Assembly (NCBI RefSeq): GCF_026410085.1
Contig: NZ_CP112866.1
Coordinates: 2,170,001-2,234,000 of the forward strand
Reading direction: 5' to 3'
Source of the DNA: Pseudomonas quebecensis
GTDB taxonomy: Bacteria > Pseudomonadota > Gammaproteobacteria > Pseudomonadales > Pseudomonadaceae
DNA length: 64,000 nt
The notes under the pieces are model-generated. The model saw only the letters and a list, made by a program, of their open reading frames with translations, was not told the DNA's origin and searched no databases. Position numbers and translations under genes: made by a program. Each line of letters starts with the position of its first letter. Within the stretch, counting starts at the first letter, position 1. Of the stretch, positions 10,947 through 21,052 are shown piece by piece.

Positions 10947-12518
10947 CTACAGCGGGATATGCGCCGCTGCCATCAGTTCCTTGGTGTAGGGGTGCTGCGG
11001 TGACTCGAATAGGTCATGGCTGGCGCCGCGCTCCACCACCTGGCCGTCCTTGATCACGATCATGTCGTGGGCCATGGCCCGCACCACGGCCAGGTCATGG
11101 CTGATAAACAGGTACGTCAGGCCGTATTTTTCCTGCAGTTCACGCAGCAGCGCCACGACTTGTTTCTGCACGGTGCGGTCCAGAGCGGAGGTGGGTTCGT
11201 CCAGCAGCATCAGCGCCGGCTTGAGCACCAGTGCGCGGGCGATAGCGATGCGCTGGCGCTGGCCGCCGGAAAACTCGTGGGGGTAGCGATGCCGGCTGGC
11301 AGGGTCCAGGCCCACATCCTTGAGCACCTGGATGACCTGCGCTTCGCGCTCGGCCAGGCTGCAAGGGGCATGCACTTCGAGACCTTCGCTGATGATCTGC
11401 TGCACTGACATGCGCGGGCTGAGGCTGCCGTAAGGGTCCTGGAACACCACCTGCATCTGCTTGCGCCACGGGCGCATCTGTTGATGGCTGAGGGCTTCTA
11501 GGGCGTGGCCCTGGAAGCATATGCCGCCGTGTGAGTCCAGCAGGCGCAGGATCGCCTGGCCGAGGGTTGATTTGCCCGAGCCGGATTCACCGACGATGCC
11601 CAGGGTCTTGCCACGTTGCACGCTGAGGCTGATGCCGTCTACCGCGCGCAGGTAGGTTTTGCGCCGAAACAGCCCGCCGCCGAGGCGGAACTGCACGCTC
11701 AGGTCATCCACTTGCAACACCGTCTCGCGCTCCTCGCTGCACAGGGCGTCGCCCGCCGGTTCGGCATCCAGCAGCAGGCGGCTGTAAGGGTGCTGCGGCG
11801 CGCTGAACAGCGCCTGGCATTCGGCCTGCTCGACGATCTCGCCGGCGTGCATCACGCACACCCGTTGGGCGATGCTGCGCACCAGGTTGAGGTCATGGCT
11901 GATCAACAGCAGCGACATGCCCAGGCGTTGCTGCAGGGATTTGAGCAGCAGCAGAATCTTGCGCTGCACGGTCACATCCAGCGCGGTGGTCGGTTCATCG
12001 GCTATCAGCAGCTCCGGCTCGCATGCCAGGGCCATCGCAATCATCACCCGCTGACGCTGGCCGCCGGACAACTGATGGGGATAGGCCTTAAGGCGTTCCC
12101 TGGGCTTCTGGATACCGACCAGCTCAAGCAATTCCAGGATGCGCGCCTGCGCCGCCCTGCCGCCCAGGCCCTTGTGCAGCAACAGGGTTTCACCGATCTG
12201 TTTTTCGATGCTGTGCAGCGGGTTGAGGGAGGTCATCGGCTCCTGGAAAATCATGGCGATGCGGTTGCCGCGCAGTTTCTGCAAGGTCGTCGCAGGCGCT
12301 CCCACCAGTTCCTTGCCGCGATATTTCACCGAGCCGGTGGTGGCGCTGCCGGCTTCAGGCAACAGTTGCAGAATCGAATGGGCGGTCACTGACTTGCCCG
12401 AGCCCGATTCGCCCACCAGCGCCAGGCACTCGCCGGGGCGCACCTCCAGGCTCAAGTTGCGTACCACGGCCTGGCCGTTGAAGGCGACGCAGAGGTCGCG
12501 GATCTCGATCAGGTTCAT
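10947..12518 (-). CDS. yejF: Peptide ABC transporter, double ATPase subunit (YejF type)
   Basis: A 523-residue protein with two tandem ABC ATPase domains. Walker A motifs GESGSGKS occur in both halves; the signature motif appears as LSGGQRQRV in the first and FSGGQRQRI in the second, and Walker B as LLIADEP and LMLLDEP. This double ATPase form is the YejF type, which powers the YejABEF importer for oligopeptides and microcin C-like peptides. I chose the ATG at MNLIEIRD; a non-ATG codon 6 nt upstream would add two residues. Last gene of the yejA-B-E-F operon, 10 nt after yejE. Confidence 0.9.
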   Translation of the reverse strand: MNLIEIRDLCVAFNGQAVVRNLSLEVRPGECLALVGESGSGKSVTAHSILQLLPEAGSATTGSVKYRGKELVGAPATTLQKLRGNRIAMIFQEPMTSLNPLHSIEKQIGETLLLHKGLGGRAAQARILELLELVGIQKPRERLKAYPHQLSGGQRQRVMIAMALACEPELLIADEPTTALDVTVQRKILLLLKSLQQRLGMSLLLISHDLNLVRSIAQRVCVMHAGEIVEQAECQALFSAPQHPYSRLLLDAEPAGDALCSEERETVLQVDDLSVQFRLGGGLFRRKTYLRAVDGISLSVQRGKTLGIVGESGSGKSTLGQAILRLLDSHGGICFQGHALEALSHQQMRPWRKQMQVVFQDPYGSLSPRMSVQQIISEGLEVHAPCSLAEREAQVIQVLKDVGLDPASRHRYPHEFSGGQRQRIAIARALVLKPALMLLDEPTSALDRTVQKQVVALLRELQEKYGLTYLFISHDLAVVRAMAHDMIVIKDGQVVERGASHDLFESPQHPYTKELMAAAHIPL

Positions 12519-12528
12519 TTGCAATCAC

Positions 12529-13551
12529 TCATGAGCGTGGGTCGAAGGCGTCACGCAGCGCCTCGCCGATAAAAACCAGCAGCGACAGGATCAGCGCCAG
12601 GGTGAAAAACGCCGTCAGGCCCAGCCACGGCGCCTGCAGGTTCTGTTTACCCTGGGCGATCAGCTCACCCAGCGACGCGCTGCCCGCCGGCATGCCGAAG
12701 CCGAGGAAGTCCAGGGCGCTCAACGTGGAAATGGCACCGGTCAAAATAAATGGCAGGTAGCTCAAGGTCGCAGTCATTGCATTGGGCAGGATATGCCGAC
12801 CAATGATCTTGGCATCGCCCAGGCCCAGGGCCCGCGCCGCTTTGACGTATTCAAGGTTGCGCCCGCGCAGGAATTCGGCGCGCACCACGTCCACCAGCGC
12901 GAGCCAGGAAAACAGCGCCATGATCCCCAGCAGCCACCAGAAATTCGGCTCGACGAAACCCGACAGGATGATCAGCAGGTACAGCACCGGCAGGCCGGAC
13001 CACACCTCAAGTACACGCTGCCCGATCAAATCCACCCAGCCGCCGTAGTATCCCTGCAGCGCGCCGGCGGCAATGCCGATAGCCGCGCTGATCGCGGTAA
13101 GCGCCAGGGCGAACAGGATCGATACCCGAGCGCCGAAGATGACCCGCGCCAGCACATCCCGCGACTGGTCGTCGGTGCCCAACCAGTTCACCGCCGAGGG
13201 CGGGCTGGGGGCAGGGCGGGTCAGTTCGTAGTTGGGCGTGTCGTCGCTGAATGGGATCGGCGGGAACAGCATCCAGCCGCCGTCCTGCTTGATCAGCTTT
13301 TGTACGTAATCACTGCGGTAATCGGCCTGAAATGGCAATTGCCCCCCGAACTGCTGCTCGGTGTAGCGCTTGAACACCGGGAAATACAATTCGTGCTTGT
13401 AGCTCACCACCCAGGGTTTGTCGTTGGCGATCAACTCGCCGCCCAGGGTCAGGATAAACAGACCGATAAACAGCCACAGCGACCACCAGCCGCGACGGTT
13501 TTTCTTGAACCGCTCGAAGCGTCGGCGGGCCACCGGTGACAGATTGAGCAT
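12529..13551 (-). CDS. yejE: Peptide ABC transporter permease (YejE type)
   Basis: A 340-residue inner-membrane permease of the OppC/DppC class. It has an N-terminal membrane segment (WWSLWLFIGLFILTLGG), a large periplasmic stretch typical of YejE (about 60-135), and a C-terminal BPD_transp_1 domain with the EAA-type loop (EYVKAARALGLGDAKIIGRHILPN). It pairs with YejB to form the channel. Its ATG overlaps the yejB stop (ATGA), consistent with translational coupling. Confidence 0.9.
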   Translation of the reverse strand: MLNLSPVARRRFERFKKNRRGWWSLWLFIGLFILTLGGELIANDKPWVVSYKHELYFPVFKRYTEQQFGGQLPFQADYRSDYVQKLIKQDGGWMLFPPIPFSDDTPNYELTRPAPSPPSAVNWLGTDDQSRDVLARVIFGARVSILFALALTAISAAIGIAAGALQGYYGGWVDLIGQRVLEVWSGLPVLYLLIILSGFVEPNFWWLLGIMALFSWLALVDVVRAEFLRGRNLEYVKAARALGLGDAKIIGRHILPNAMTATLSYLPFILTGAISTLSALDFLGFGMPAGSASLGELIAQGKQNLQAPWLGLTAFFTLALILSLLVFIGEALRDAFDPRS

Positions 13552-14612
13552 CAGGCGTTCCTCGCGGCGAAGTCGATACGCGGGTCCACCAGGGTGTAGC
13601 AGAGGTCGCCGATCAGTTTTATCAGCAGGCCGAACAAGGTGAAGATAAACAGCGAGCCAAACACCACCGGGTAGTCCCGTGATACGGCGGCTTCGTAGCT
13701 CATGCGGCCCAGACCGTCGAGGGAGAAGATCACTTCGATCAGCAGCGAACCGGCAAAGAACACACTGATGAACGCCTGGGGAATTCCGGAGATCACCAGC
13801 AGCATGGCGTTGCGAAATACATGACCGTACAGCACGCGGCGCTCGCTCAAACCCTTGGCGCGCGCGGTGACCACGTACTGACGCGTGATTTCATTCAGGA
13901 ATGAGTTCTTGGTCAGGATGGTCAAGGTGGCGAAACCGCCGATCACCAGGGAGGTCACCGGCAGCACCAGGTGCCAGAAATAGTCGGCCACCTTGCCCAC
14001 GGTGCTCAGCTCTTCGAAATTCTCCGAGACCAGGCCGCGCACCGGGAACCAGTTGAGGGAGGTACCACCGGCAAACACTACGATCAGGAACATCGCGAAC
14101 AGGAACGCCGGCATGGCATAGCCGATGACGATGGCGGTGCTGCTCCACACGTCAAAGCTGCTGCCATGGCGCACGGCCTTGCGAATGCCCAGGGGGATCG
14201 ACACCAGGTAGGTGATCAGAGTGGCCCACAGGCCGAGGGAAATGGTCACGGGCATTTTTTCGAGGATCAGGTCGATCACGCTCTTGCCACGGAAGAAACT
14301 GTTGCCGAAGTCCAGCTGGGCGTAGCTTTTGAGCATCAACCACAGGCGTTCCGGCGCGGGCTTGTCGAAGCCGTATTGCTTTTCGATGTCCTTGATCAGC
14401 TTCGGGTCCAGGCCGCGACTGGCGCGCGAACCGCTGCCGATGCCTTCGCCGGACGAGCCGCCGACGCCACCGCCGCCAATCCCTTGCAGGTGGGCGATCG
14501 CCTGTTCCACCGGGCCGCCGGGGGCGGCCTGCACAATCACAAAATTCACCAGCAGGATGATCACCAGGGTCGGGATGATCAACAGCAGGCGCCGCACGAT
14601 ATAGGCAAACAT
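13551..14612 (-). CDS. yejB: Peptide ABC transporter permease (YejB type)
   Basis: A 353-residue permease of the OppB/DppB class. It begins with the usual membrane-anchored N-terminus ([20 protein letters not shown]), followed by a glycine/serine-rich periplasmic insert (about 46-65, [19 protein letters not shown]) and the BPD_transp_1 domain with the [20 protein letters not shown] loop. The start overlaps the yejA stop and its stop overlaps the yejE start. The insert is rich in glycine, but the family tolerates variation here. Confidence 0.9.
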   Translation of the reverse strand: MFAYIVRRLLLIIPTLVIILLVNFVIVQAAPGGPVEQAIAHLQGIGGGGVGGSSGEGIGSGSRASRGLDPKLIKDIEKQYGFDKPAPERLWLMLKSYAQLDFGNSFFRGKSVIDLILEKMPVTISLGLWATLITYLVSIPLGIRKAVRHGSSFDVWSSTAIVIGYAMPAFLFAMFLIVVFAGGTSLNWFPVRGLVSENFEELSTVGKVADYFWHLVLPVTSLVIGGFATLTILTKNSFLNEITRQYVVTARAKGLSERRVLYGHVFRNAMLLVISGIPQAFISVFFAGSLLIEVIFSLDGLGRMSYEAAVSRDYPVVFGSLFIFTLFGLLIKLIGDLCYTLVDPRIDFAARNA

Positions 14613-16474
14613 CAGCGGGCCTCCGCGCGTTTTTTCAGTTCGGCTTTCATTTGTTCATTCGTCAGCGGTGTGGGGCTGATTTCCCACCAGGTTTCCAGGG
14701 CCTCATCGTTCTTGGCCTCGATGGCCGGGCGGCCGAAGCGGTTCCACCACGCCGCCGACGTACCGGGCGGGTAGTAATTGGGAATCCACAGATAATTCCA
14801 TTGCAGCACCCGGTCCAGGGCATGGGCGTAGGTGAGCATCTGTGCCTGGGTGTCGGCCTTGACCAGGCCTTTGATCAGGGTGTCGACGGCCGGGTCCTTG
14901 AGCACCATGTAGTTATTGGCCCCCGAATCGAACGCGGCGGCCGAACCGAAGTAGTTGTACAGCTCCATCCCCGGAGAGGTGGTGACCGGGAACCCGGTGA
15001 CGATCATGTCGTAGTCTCGACTCATCAAGCGGTTTACATACTGCGAGGAGTCGATGCGACGAATATTCAGGGTGATACCGATCTGCGCCAGGTTGCGCTT
15101 GTAGGGCAGCAGCAGCCGCTCGAGGCCGGCCTGGGCATTCAGGAAGGTGAACTCCAGCGGCTCGCCCTGGGCATTTACCAGTTTGTCGCCGTCGGGCTTC
15201 CAGCCAGCTTCCTCAAGCAGGCTCAGGGCCTGCAGCTGTTTGTCGCGGATCATGCCGCTGCCGTCGGTGACCGGTGCCTTGAACACCTGGGTGAATACCT
15301 CATCGGGTACTTGCCCGCGCAGCGGTTCGAGAATCGCCAGTTCCTCCTTGGTTGGCAACTGGCTGGCGGCCAGCGGGCTGTTGGAGAAGAAGCTCTGCTG
15401 GCGGATGTACATATTGCGCATCATCTGCCGGTTGGCCCACTCGAAATCCCACAACATCGCCAGGGCCTGACGTACGCGGCGATCCTTGAACATCGGCTTT
15501 TGCACATTGAATACATAGCCTTGTGCCGGTTGCGGCATCTCTTTGGCCAAATGCGCGCGTTGCAGGCGTCCATCGTCGAGGGCAGGGCCGTTGTAGCCGA
15601 TGGAGTAGCCGGTGGCGGAAAACTCGCGATTGAAGTCGTAGGCACCGCCGCGCAATACCTGGCGTGCGACTTCGGTGTCGCCGAAGTACTCCAGGCTCAG
15701 GTGATCGAAGTTGTACAGGCCACGACTGATGGGCAGATCCTTGCCCCACCAGTCGGGGTCGCGGGTAAACGTGATGGTGCTGCCCGAATCGATCTTGCTG
15801 ACCTTGTAGGGGCCGCTGCCCAGTGGCGCTTCGTAGCCGCCGCCGTTGGCAAAATCGCGGGTCTTCCACCAGTGCTGAGGAAACACCGGCAGGGTGGCGA
15901 TATCCAGGGGCAGGGTGCGGTTCTCATTGCTGGAAAAGTCGAAGCGCACCTGGCGCTCGCCTTCCACTTCTACGTGCTTGACGTCGGCGAACAGCGTACG
16001 AAAGCGCAGGCTGCCTTGGGTCATCAACAGGTCAAAGCTGTAGCGTACGTCTTCGGCGGTGATCGGCTTGCCATCGGCAAAGCGCGCCTTCGAGTTCAGG
16101 TAAAAGCGCAGCGACAGGCCGTCCTCGGCACGCTCCATCTTCTCGGCGATCAGGCCGTAGACCGTATAAGGCTCGTCCAGGGAGCGCTGGGCCAGGGGCG
16201 CGTAAAGCCAGCCATCGACCTGGGACACGCCGATGCCTTTGTCGATATAGGGCAGCACATGATCGAAGCGCCCGATCTCGATAGCCGAACGCCGCAGGCT
16301 GCCGCCCTTGGGTGCATTGGGGTTGGCATAGTCGAAATGGGTGAAACCGGCCGAGTACTTGGCCGGTTCACCGTACACCGTAAGGTACGTTTGTGGCGCC
16401 GCGATCACGGCGGTACTCGCCAGCACAAGGGCCAGCGCAGTGCCGAGAAGGGGTGTGGAAAAAGCCAATCGCAT
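14612..16474 (-). CDS. yejA: Periplasmic peptide-binding protein (YejA type)
   Basis: A 620-residue SBP_bac_5 family protein with a cleavable signal peptide ([15 protein letters not shown] before PQTYLTVYG). The [15 protein letters not shown] element and the long two-lobe binding fold fit YejA, the periplasmic receptor that hands peptides to YejBE. It is the first gene of the operon; AAGG precedes the ATG. Many pseudomonads carry two tandem yejA-like genes; only one is here. Confidence 0.9.
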   Translation of the reverse strand: MRLAFSTPLLGTALALVLASTAVIAAPQTYLTVYGEPAKYSAGFTHFDYANPNAPKGGSLRRSAIEIGRFDHVLPYIDKGIGVSQVDGWLYAPLAQRSLDEPYTVYGLIAEKMERAEDGLSLRFYLNSKARFADGKPITAEDVRYSFDLLMTQGSLRFRTLFADVKHVEVEGERQVRFDFSSNENRTLPLDIATLPVFPQHWWKTRDFANGGGYEAPLGSGPYKVSKIDSGSTITFTRDPDWWGKDLPISRGLYNFDHLSLEYFGDTEVARQVLRGGAYDFNREFSATGYSIGYNGPALDDGRLQRAHLAKEMPQPAQGYVFNVQKPMFKDRRVRQALAMLWDFEWANRQMMRNMYIRQQSFFSNSPLAASQLPTKEELAILEPLRGQVPDEVFTQVFKAPVTDGSGMIRDKQLQALSLLEEAGWKPDGDKLVNAQGEPLEFTFLNAQAGLERLLLPYKRNLAQIGITLNIRRIDSSQYVNRLMSRDYDMIVTGFPVTTSPGMELYNYFGSAAAFDSGANNYMVLKDPAVDTLIKGLVKADTQAQMLTYAHALDRVLQWNYLWIPNYYPPGTSAAWWNRFGRPAIEAKNDEALETWWEISPTPLTNEQMKAELKKRAEAR

Positions 16475-16550
16475 TGTCAGCCTTGAACGCCGGATAAAAG
16501 AATAGGGATTTGTACGCTAACGGCGGCACCGTCGCCAGTGATCGGATGCA

Positions 16551-16578
16551 CAACGGCCCACCAGATGGCGGGCCGTTG
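16551..16578. terminator. Stem-loop between ppiC-2 and yejA
   Basis: CAACGGCCC (16551-16559) pairs perfectly with GGGCCGTTG (16570-16578), with an inner CC/GG extension. It lies just past the parvulin stop and upstream of yejA, so it could end the parvulin transcript. There is no T-run, so it may be factor-dependent or protective rather than intrinsic. Confidence 0.5.
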
Positions 16579-16602
16579 TTTCACGCATCAGCGCAGGGCG
16601 GA

Positions 16603-16884
16603 TCAGTCCTGACGGCTGGTGACTTCCAGCAGGTGGTAGCCGAACTGAGTCTTGACCGGGCCTTGCACGGTGTTGACTGGAGCGCTGAATACCACGGTAT
16701 CGAATTCTTTAACCATCTGGCCTGGACCGAACGAACCCAGGTTGCCGCCGTCGCGGCTGGATGGGCAGCTGGAGTTGGCTTTGGCGATTTCTGCGAAGTC
16801 GGCGCCGCCTTCGATTTGGGCCTTGAGTTCGTTGCACTTGTCTTCGGTGGACACGAGGATGTGGCGGGCGGTGGCTTTGGCCAT
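16603..16884 (-). CDS. ppiC: Parvulin-type peptidyl-prolyl cis-trans isomerase (second copy)
   Basis: A 93-residue cytoplasmic parvulin with ARHILVST, CPSSRDGGNLGSFGPGQMV and FGYHLLEV, closer in composition to E. coli PpiC than the copy at 2409-2684. GGAGTTACTCTC precedes the ATG, a good ribosome site. It sits alone between yejA and the DUF1543 gene, with a stem-loop downstream, so it is probably monocistronic. Confidence 0.93.
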   Translation of the reverse strand: MAKATARHILVSTEDKCNELKAQIEGGADFAEIAKANSSCPSSRDGGNLGSFGPGQMVKEFDTVVFSAPVNTVQGPVKTQFGYHLLEVTSRQD

Positions 16885-17013
16885 GAGAGTAACTCCTTGA
16901 ATGAAAAGGGTGAGCGTACCGGAATCAGGCGGCTATTTCCCGGCAAAGTTCCCAGGGATTGCCTGAGCGGTGCGGCGGCGGGCCATGCCTTTGGCAGGCA
17001 GGCTGAAGTTTCA

Positions 17014-17505
17014 CTACAGAACGATGTAATCGTTGCGCTGGACGATTGGAAGATGTGCGCCCTGGACCAGGTGCAGGTAGCGGCCATCCACCAGGTCGAT
17101 GGGCAGGCAGTCGTCCACATCCAGCACTGCGTCGGTATGGGCCTGGGACCAGTGCCGTCGCATCTGTTGCTTGCCTTTGCTCGTGGCTTCCTGCTTGTTA
17201 CGGGCAACCACCAGCACATAATGATGGGCCTCGCCGAAGCTGTCGGTCTCATAGCCGCCCAGATTGATGAAATACAGATGATGGGCGCCGGCCTGGGGCG
17301 CCAGGTGGCTGAGTTCGATTTTCCAACCGTCGACGCCGTCGACCTCCATCCACGAATCGATGTGCACGCCCTTGGCATTGCCGAACCAGGCATCGCGCAG
17401 TTGCGGGTAAGTGCCTTGCAGCGTATCCGCCGCAGCGAACACCACATCATGAACTTCGATACTGGCCCGTGGGTGTTTGCCCCCGAGCATCACGACAAAC
17501 AGCAT
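17014..17505 (-). CDS. DUF1543 family protein, function unknown
   Basis: A 163-residue protein I recognise as DUF1543: MLFVVMLGGKHPRASIEVHD at the N-terminus, with later HIDSWMEVDGVDGWKIEL and LYFINLGGYETDSFGEAHHY. The fold appears to be two similar alpha/beta halves; the second half (ARNKQEATSKGKQQM) echoes the first. No catalytic residues are obvious and no signal peptide is present. I chose the ATG at MLFVVMLGG because AGGAAGGA lies seven bases upstream; a longer frame starts 27 nt earlier. Isolated between ppiC-2 and the divergent aldo/keto reductase. Confidence 0.75.
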   Translation of the reverse strand: MLFVVMLGGKHPRASIEVHDVVFAAADTLQGTYPQLRDAWFGNAKGVHIDSWMEVDGVDGWKIELSHLAPQAGAHHLYFINLGGYETDSFGEAHHYVLVVARNKQEATSKGKQQMRRHWSQAHTDAVLDVDDCLPIDLVDGRYLHLVQGAHLPIVQRNDYIVL

Positions 17506-17611
17506 TGCAGGTCCTTCCTGGCGATTGAGCAAGGCACAACCATACTTCGATTGAACCCTTTTGTCCGGTCAATGCCACAGTGTTAACCCGTGAATTGAGC
17601 AGGAGGTTGTC

Positions 17612-18433
17612 ATGCGTAGCATTGATCTGGCGGGCGTGCCCGTCCCTGTCATCGGCCAGGGCACTTGGCGCATGGGCGAAGACCCGAATCATCGCCGGGC
17701 TGAAATCGCGGCGTTGCAACTGGGCATCGACGAGGGCATGACCTTGATCGATACCGCCGAAATGTATGGCGAAGGCGGCGCTGAACGGGTGGTCGGCGAG
17801 GCCATTCATGGTAAACGCGACCAGGTGTTTCTGGTGAGTAAGGTGTATCCGCACCATGCCAGCCAAAAGGGCATTCCTCGTGCATGTGAAGCCAGCCTCC
17901 AGCGCTTGGGCACTGACTATATCGATCTGTATCTGCTGCACTGGCGTGGTCAGTACCCCCTGGAAGAAACCGTCGAAGCCTTTGAGCGTCTGCGCGAGGC
18001 AGGCAAGATCGGCCGTTGGGGCGTTTCCAACTTCGACGTGGCCGACCTGCAAGAACTGGCATCCCCGGCCTGTGCGACGAACCAGGTGCTCTACAACATT
18101 CAAGAGCGCGGCATCGAGTTTGATTTGCTGCCCTGGTGGCGACAACATAACTTACCCCTTATGGCCTACTGTCCGATTGCCCAGGGCGGAGAGCTGTTGT
18201 CCAGTCCGACGCTCAAGCAGATCGCCACTCGTCACGAGGCAGCTCCCGCCCAGGTGGCCCTGGCCTGGGTGCTGCGCCAGGACGGTGTGATCGCCATTCC
18301 CAAGGCGGTTACGCCGGAACACATCCGGCTTAACGCGGCGGCTGCCGACCTGGTTCTGGACAAGCACGACTTGGACGCCATCGACCGTGTCTTCGGGCCG
18401 CCCCAGCGCAAACATCGGTTGGCAATGGTCTAG
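17612..18433 (+). CDS. Aldo/keto reductase
   Basis: A 273-residue TIM-barrel NADPH-dependent oxidoreductase. The catalytic tetrad is visible: Asp and Tyr in LIDTAEMYGEG, Lys in FLVSKVYP, His in YLLHWRG. The C-terminal IAIPKAVTPEHIRLNAAA is the cofactor-binding segment. The family reduces aldehydes and ketones; the substrate is not readable here. AGGAGG lies seven bases before the ATG. Divergent from the DUF1543 gene and convergent with hcp. Confidence 0.9.
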   Translation: MRSIDLAGVPVPVIGQGTWRMGEDPNHRRAEIAALQLGIDEGMTLIDTAEMYGEGGAERVVGEAIHGKRDQVFLVSKVYPHHASQKGIPRACEASLQRLGTDYIDLYLLHWRGQYPLEETVEAFERLREAGKIGRWGVSNFDVADLQELASPACATNQVLYNIQERGIEFDLLPWWRQHNLPLMAYCPIAQGGELLSSPTLKQIATRHEAAPAQVALAWVLRQDGVIAIPKAVTPEHIRLNAAAADLVLDKHDLDAIDRVFGPPQRKHRLAMV

Positions 18434-18440
18434 CCGCAAC

Positions 18441-18473
18441 CGGAAACGGTGCCGTCCATGGGCGCCGTTTCCG
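18441..18473. terminator. Bidirectional stem-loop between aldo/keto reductase and hcp
   Basis: CGGAAACGGTGCC (18441-18453) pairs with GGCGCCGTTTCCG (18461-18473), giving 13 pairs with one G-T wobble and a seven-base loop. It lies eight bases past the reductase stop and about 12 bases before the hcp stop, where it can serve both convergent genes. Confidence 0.6.
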
Positions 18474-18484
18474 TGCCGAGCGGC

Positions 18485-19000
18485 TTAACCCGCTACCGGG
18501 CTGCGCCAATCGTCGGAGCCGGAAGTACCGGACACTTCGTGTGTCCACACGATCTTGCGATAGGTGAAGTACACATCCTCCAAGTGCGTGAAATGGGCGT
18601 TTTCCGGGTCCTGGCAGTTGGGCATGCGCGATTGGATATCCACCAGCGTGGCACCCTCCAGCTCGATGGTGAAGTAATGCTCCTGGGTACCGGCCGACGA
18701 AGTCCGGAACCATTCCAGTCGACACTTGACCTCTTCGCCACTGGTCAGCGCACTGAACAGCAACGGTGAGGATTTATCGAAGACCTTGCTGATCATCAGC
18801 GGCTTGTGAACCCGCTGCCCGGTCGGCTGCCCGGATTGCGGATCGCGGGGAATGATGACCTGGTGGGCGAAGGCCTGGACCAGGATCTGATCCTCGTGCC
18901 CCTCCTGATAGATGTTACCTACCGAGTCCTGTGTAAACGTGCCTGCCGTGATCAAACCTTGTTTGACGCCGGTAATGGAGAGATACGCGGGTGTTGGCAT
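18485..19000 (-). CDS. hcp: T6SS tube protein Hcp (TssD)
   Basis: A 171-residue Hcp-family protein, which stacks as hexameric rings to form the inner tube of the type VI apparatus. It opens with the family beginning MPTPAYLSITG and contains the central LMISKVFDKSSPLL and a C-terminal HLEDVYFTYRKIVWTHEVSG. AAGGAAAA precedes the ATG. It is divergent from the tssA-led operon, with a 472-base shared spacer. The HSI-II locus of P. aeruginosa keeps hcp elsewhere, so direct linkage here is a local difference. A candidate sigma-54 promoter lies upstream. Confidence 0.93.
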   Translation of the reverse strand: MPTPAYLSITGVKQGLITAGTFTQDSVGNIYQEGHEDQILVQAFAHQVIIPRDPQSGQPTGQRVHKPLMISKVFDKSSPLLFSALTSGEEVKCRLEWFRTSSAGTQEHYFTIELEGATLVDIQSRMPNCQDPENAHFTHLEDVYFTYRKIVWTHEVSGTSGSDDWRSPVAG

Positions 19001-19070
19001 GACGGTTTTCCTTGCCTGGTTAAATAGGTAGTTCCAGACGACAGCTGCGTCGACTGGTCAAATGCCTATA

Positions 19071-19085
19071 ACAAAAAGCGTGCCG
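19071..19085 (-). promoter_or_regulatory. Candidate sigma-54 promoter of hcp
   Basis: On the minus strand it reads CGGCACGCTTTTTGT. GGCACG of the -24 box and TTG of the -12 box are intact, with correct spacing; the last base of the invariant -12 GC is T, a real weakness. The hcp start is 71 nt downstream. Confidence 0.4.
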
Positions 19086-19336
19086 GAAAGTGCGTGAGCC
19101 AATAAAGGCGCGGGGTTGCTGCGATAACGTGCTTGTTTGGTCGAATATGATCGAGTGAGAGTTAAGTTAATGGTGGATTGTTTGCGCATGAGTGCGCAGT
19201 TAATTGCTCGCAGTGAACGGGCTTCAAAGGCTGGGGTTTAGTATTTAATTGACGAATTGGGCTTAGTTGACTGTGCAAAATGCTGCGCAGGCCTTGATTT
19301 TATTGGGTTGTAGGAAATTGCTTAAGTGGCGACTGG

Positions 19337-19351
19337 TGGCTTGCTGAATGC
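19337..19351 (+). promoter_or_regulatory. Candidate sigma-54 promoter of the tssA operon
   Basis: TGGCTTGCTGAATGC has GG and GC ten bases apart and TGGC at -24; A5 and C6 of the consensus are replaced by T. It predicts a leader of about 110 nt before tssA. Confidence 0.4.
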
Positions 19352-19472
19352 TGGAGGCAAGTCTACTGTTTGCAGACTTCGTTGTCGTTCTGGCGAAATA
19401 TATCTGAAATATGATGCGTTTATGCAATGCGATTAGTTGGCTTCTCGTGCTCTTAAGTTGCGCGTGGTTAAA

Positions 19473-21020
19473 ATGAATTATTATGAAAAGCTCTGTGTTT
19501 ATTATATTGAAGTTATCCGTGCGCCCTGTTCGCAAGAACATTTCGCGGGTGGTGACGTGCGCTTTTCGCCCGAGTACGAGGCCTTGGAATTGGAACTAAG
19601 TAAGGTCCACTCAATGCACGGCACCTCCCAGCCGGATTGGCACAAGGTCATTGAAGTCAGTGAGCAGCTGCTGCGCCGTCAGTCCAAGGATCTGCGCGTG
19701 GCTGTCTGGCTGACCTGGGCGCTGCACCAGCGTGAGTCGTTTGCGGGTCTGCTGGCGGGCCTTGGGATGTTGTGTCATCTGTGCGACCGTCATTGGTCGA
19801 TTGTTTATCCTGCAAAAAACCGTACCCGAGCCGCGGCATTCGCGTGGTTGGTTCTGCGTCTCGAGTCATTGTCGGCGCAGATTGTTTCGCTGCATGACCA
19901 GCAGCCGCTGCATCGCGCTTTGCTCGAGCGACTGGCCCATTTGGATGAGTTGTTGAGCAGTCACCTGGGTGATGACGCGCCGCTGTTGTTGTCGATCCGC
20001 AGGCAATGGGACCAGCGCTTGGAGCATACCGCGCCAGGCGATCCTGCAGGCACCCAGTTGAGCGGTGTCGTTGCTCGGGCCAGCCATGCGACCACTCAAT
20101 TGCTGCGAGCCGAACTGTCGCTGGACAGCGAAAAGGACGCCCATAAATGGCTGCGTTCCTTGCAGGAACAAGCTCGGCCGTTGTGCGACTGGTGGCTGCG
20201 TCAGAACGCTACCGACCTGCGTGCATTGCGCCTGAATCGCACGTTGATGTGGATGACCCTGATCAGCTATCCGCAAGCCGACGCGGAGCGGATCACCACG
20301 CTGCGTGGCCCGGCGCCCGACAAGCTCAAGCGTTACCGGGAGTGGCTCGCCCAGGGCCAGTACGCCGATCTGCTGCTTGAGCTCGAGGCCAGCCTGGCGG
20401 GTGCGATGTTCTGGTTTGATGGGCTGCACATGGTCTGGCAATGCCTGGAGGCCCTGCAGGCGCCGTTGGCCATGAGCGAGCTGGAAGTGAGCTTTGCCCT
20501 GCTGCTGCAACGGCTGCCCGACCTGCCTGAGTTTCGCTTTCACGACGGCAGTCCGTTTGCCGATGCGGGCACCCGGACCTGGATTGCCTTGCAGGTGCGG
20601 CCTCATAGGCAGCCGCCCGAAACGCTGTGTGAGGCCGCCGATGCCCAGCCTTGGGAGGTCGCCCTGCAGGCGCTGCAGCCCAGGCTGCGAAAGGAGGGCC
20701 TGAAGGCCGTCGTACATGAACTCAAGCAAGGCCTGCACGGAGCTCGCGGCGACCGTGAGCGCTTTTACTGGCGCCTGGCCCAGGCGCGCCTGTGTGTGCA
20801 AGCGGGCAAGCATGAACTGGCAAAGATCCAGCTCGACCAACTCGATCTAGAACTGCAGCGCACCGGGCTGGACCGCTGGGAGCCGGAGCTTGCGCTGCAT
20901 GTCGCCCAATTGCTGCACCGTTGCTGTGACCTCGTGCCGCAAAGCCATGCCGTGCGCGAGCGCAAGGAAGACACCCATCGCAGGCTGTGCCTCTTCGATC
21001 TTGAAGCGGTACTTGAATAG
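19473..21020 (+). CDS. tssA: T6SS protein TssA (VasJ type)
   Basis: A 515-residue TssA protein. The N-terminal ImpA_N domain (about 25-135) is recognisable from FSPEYEALELEL followed by DLRVAVWLTWALHQRESFAGLLAGL and HWSIVYP. The C-terminal part (about 420-515, FYWRLAQARLCVQAG) is VasJ-like. TssA primes or caps sheath assembly at the baseplate. I chose the ATG at MNYYEKL; a TTG 36 nt upstream would add 12 residues and no start has a strong ribosome site. First gene of the operon; tssB follows after 32 nt. Confidence 0.85.
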   Translation: MNYYEKLCVYYIEVIRAPCSQEHFAGGDVRFSPEYEALELELSKVHSMHGTSQPDWHKVIEVSEQLLRRQSKDLRVAVWLTWALHQRESFAGLLAGLGMLCHLCDRHWSIVYPAKNRTRAAAFAWLVLRLESLSAQIVSLHDQQPLHRALLERLAHLDELLSSHLGDDAPLLLSIRRQWDQRLEHTAPGDPAGTQLSGVVARASHATTQLLRAELSLDSEKDAHKWLRSLQEQARPLCDWWLRQNATDLRALRLNRTLMWMTLISYPQADAERITTLRGPAPDKLKRYREWLAQGQYADLLLELEASLAGAMFWFDGLHMVWQCLEALQAPLAMSELEVSFALLLQRLPDLPEFRFHDGSPFADAGTRTWIALQVRPHRQPPETLCEAADAQPWEVALQALQPRLRKEGLKAVVHELKQGLHGARGDRERFYWRLAQARLCVQAGKHELAKIQLDQLDLELQRTGLDRWEPELALHVAQLLHRCCDLVPQSHAVRERKEDTHRRLCLFDLEAVLE

Positions 21021-21052
21021 GCTCTCGAGCCCCCCGAACAAGGAGAAATACC

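Larger units (their letters stand above)
19001..19472. promoter_or_regulatory. Divergent T6SS control region, no gene
   Basis: A 472-base gap between hcp (minus) and tssA (plus), visibly richer in A and T than its neighbours. I see no plausible coding frame with a ribosome site. It holds two candidate sigma-54 promoters, one for each direction (19071-19085 minus, 19337-19351 plus). The sigma-54 activator encoded inside the T6SS operon makes this a natural control region. Confidence 0.6.

Noticed and set aside
14651..16486. A 611-codon plus-strand frame opposite yejA
   Set aside because: No signal, no domain, and yejA has a signal peptide and operon context.
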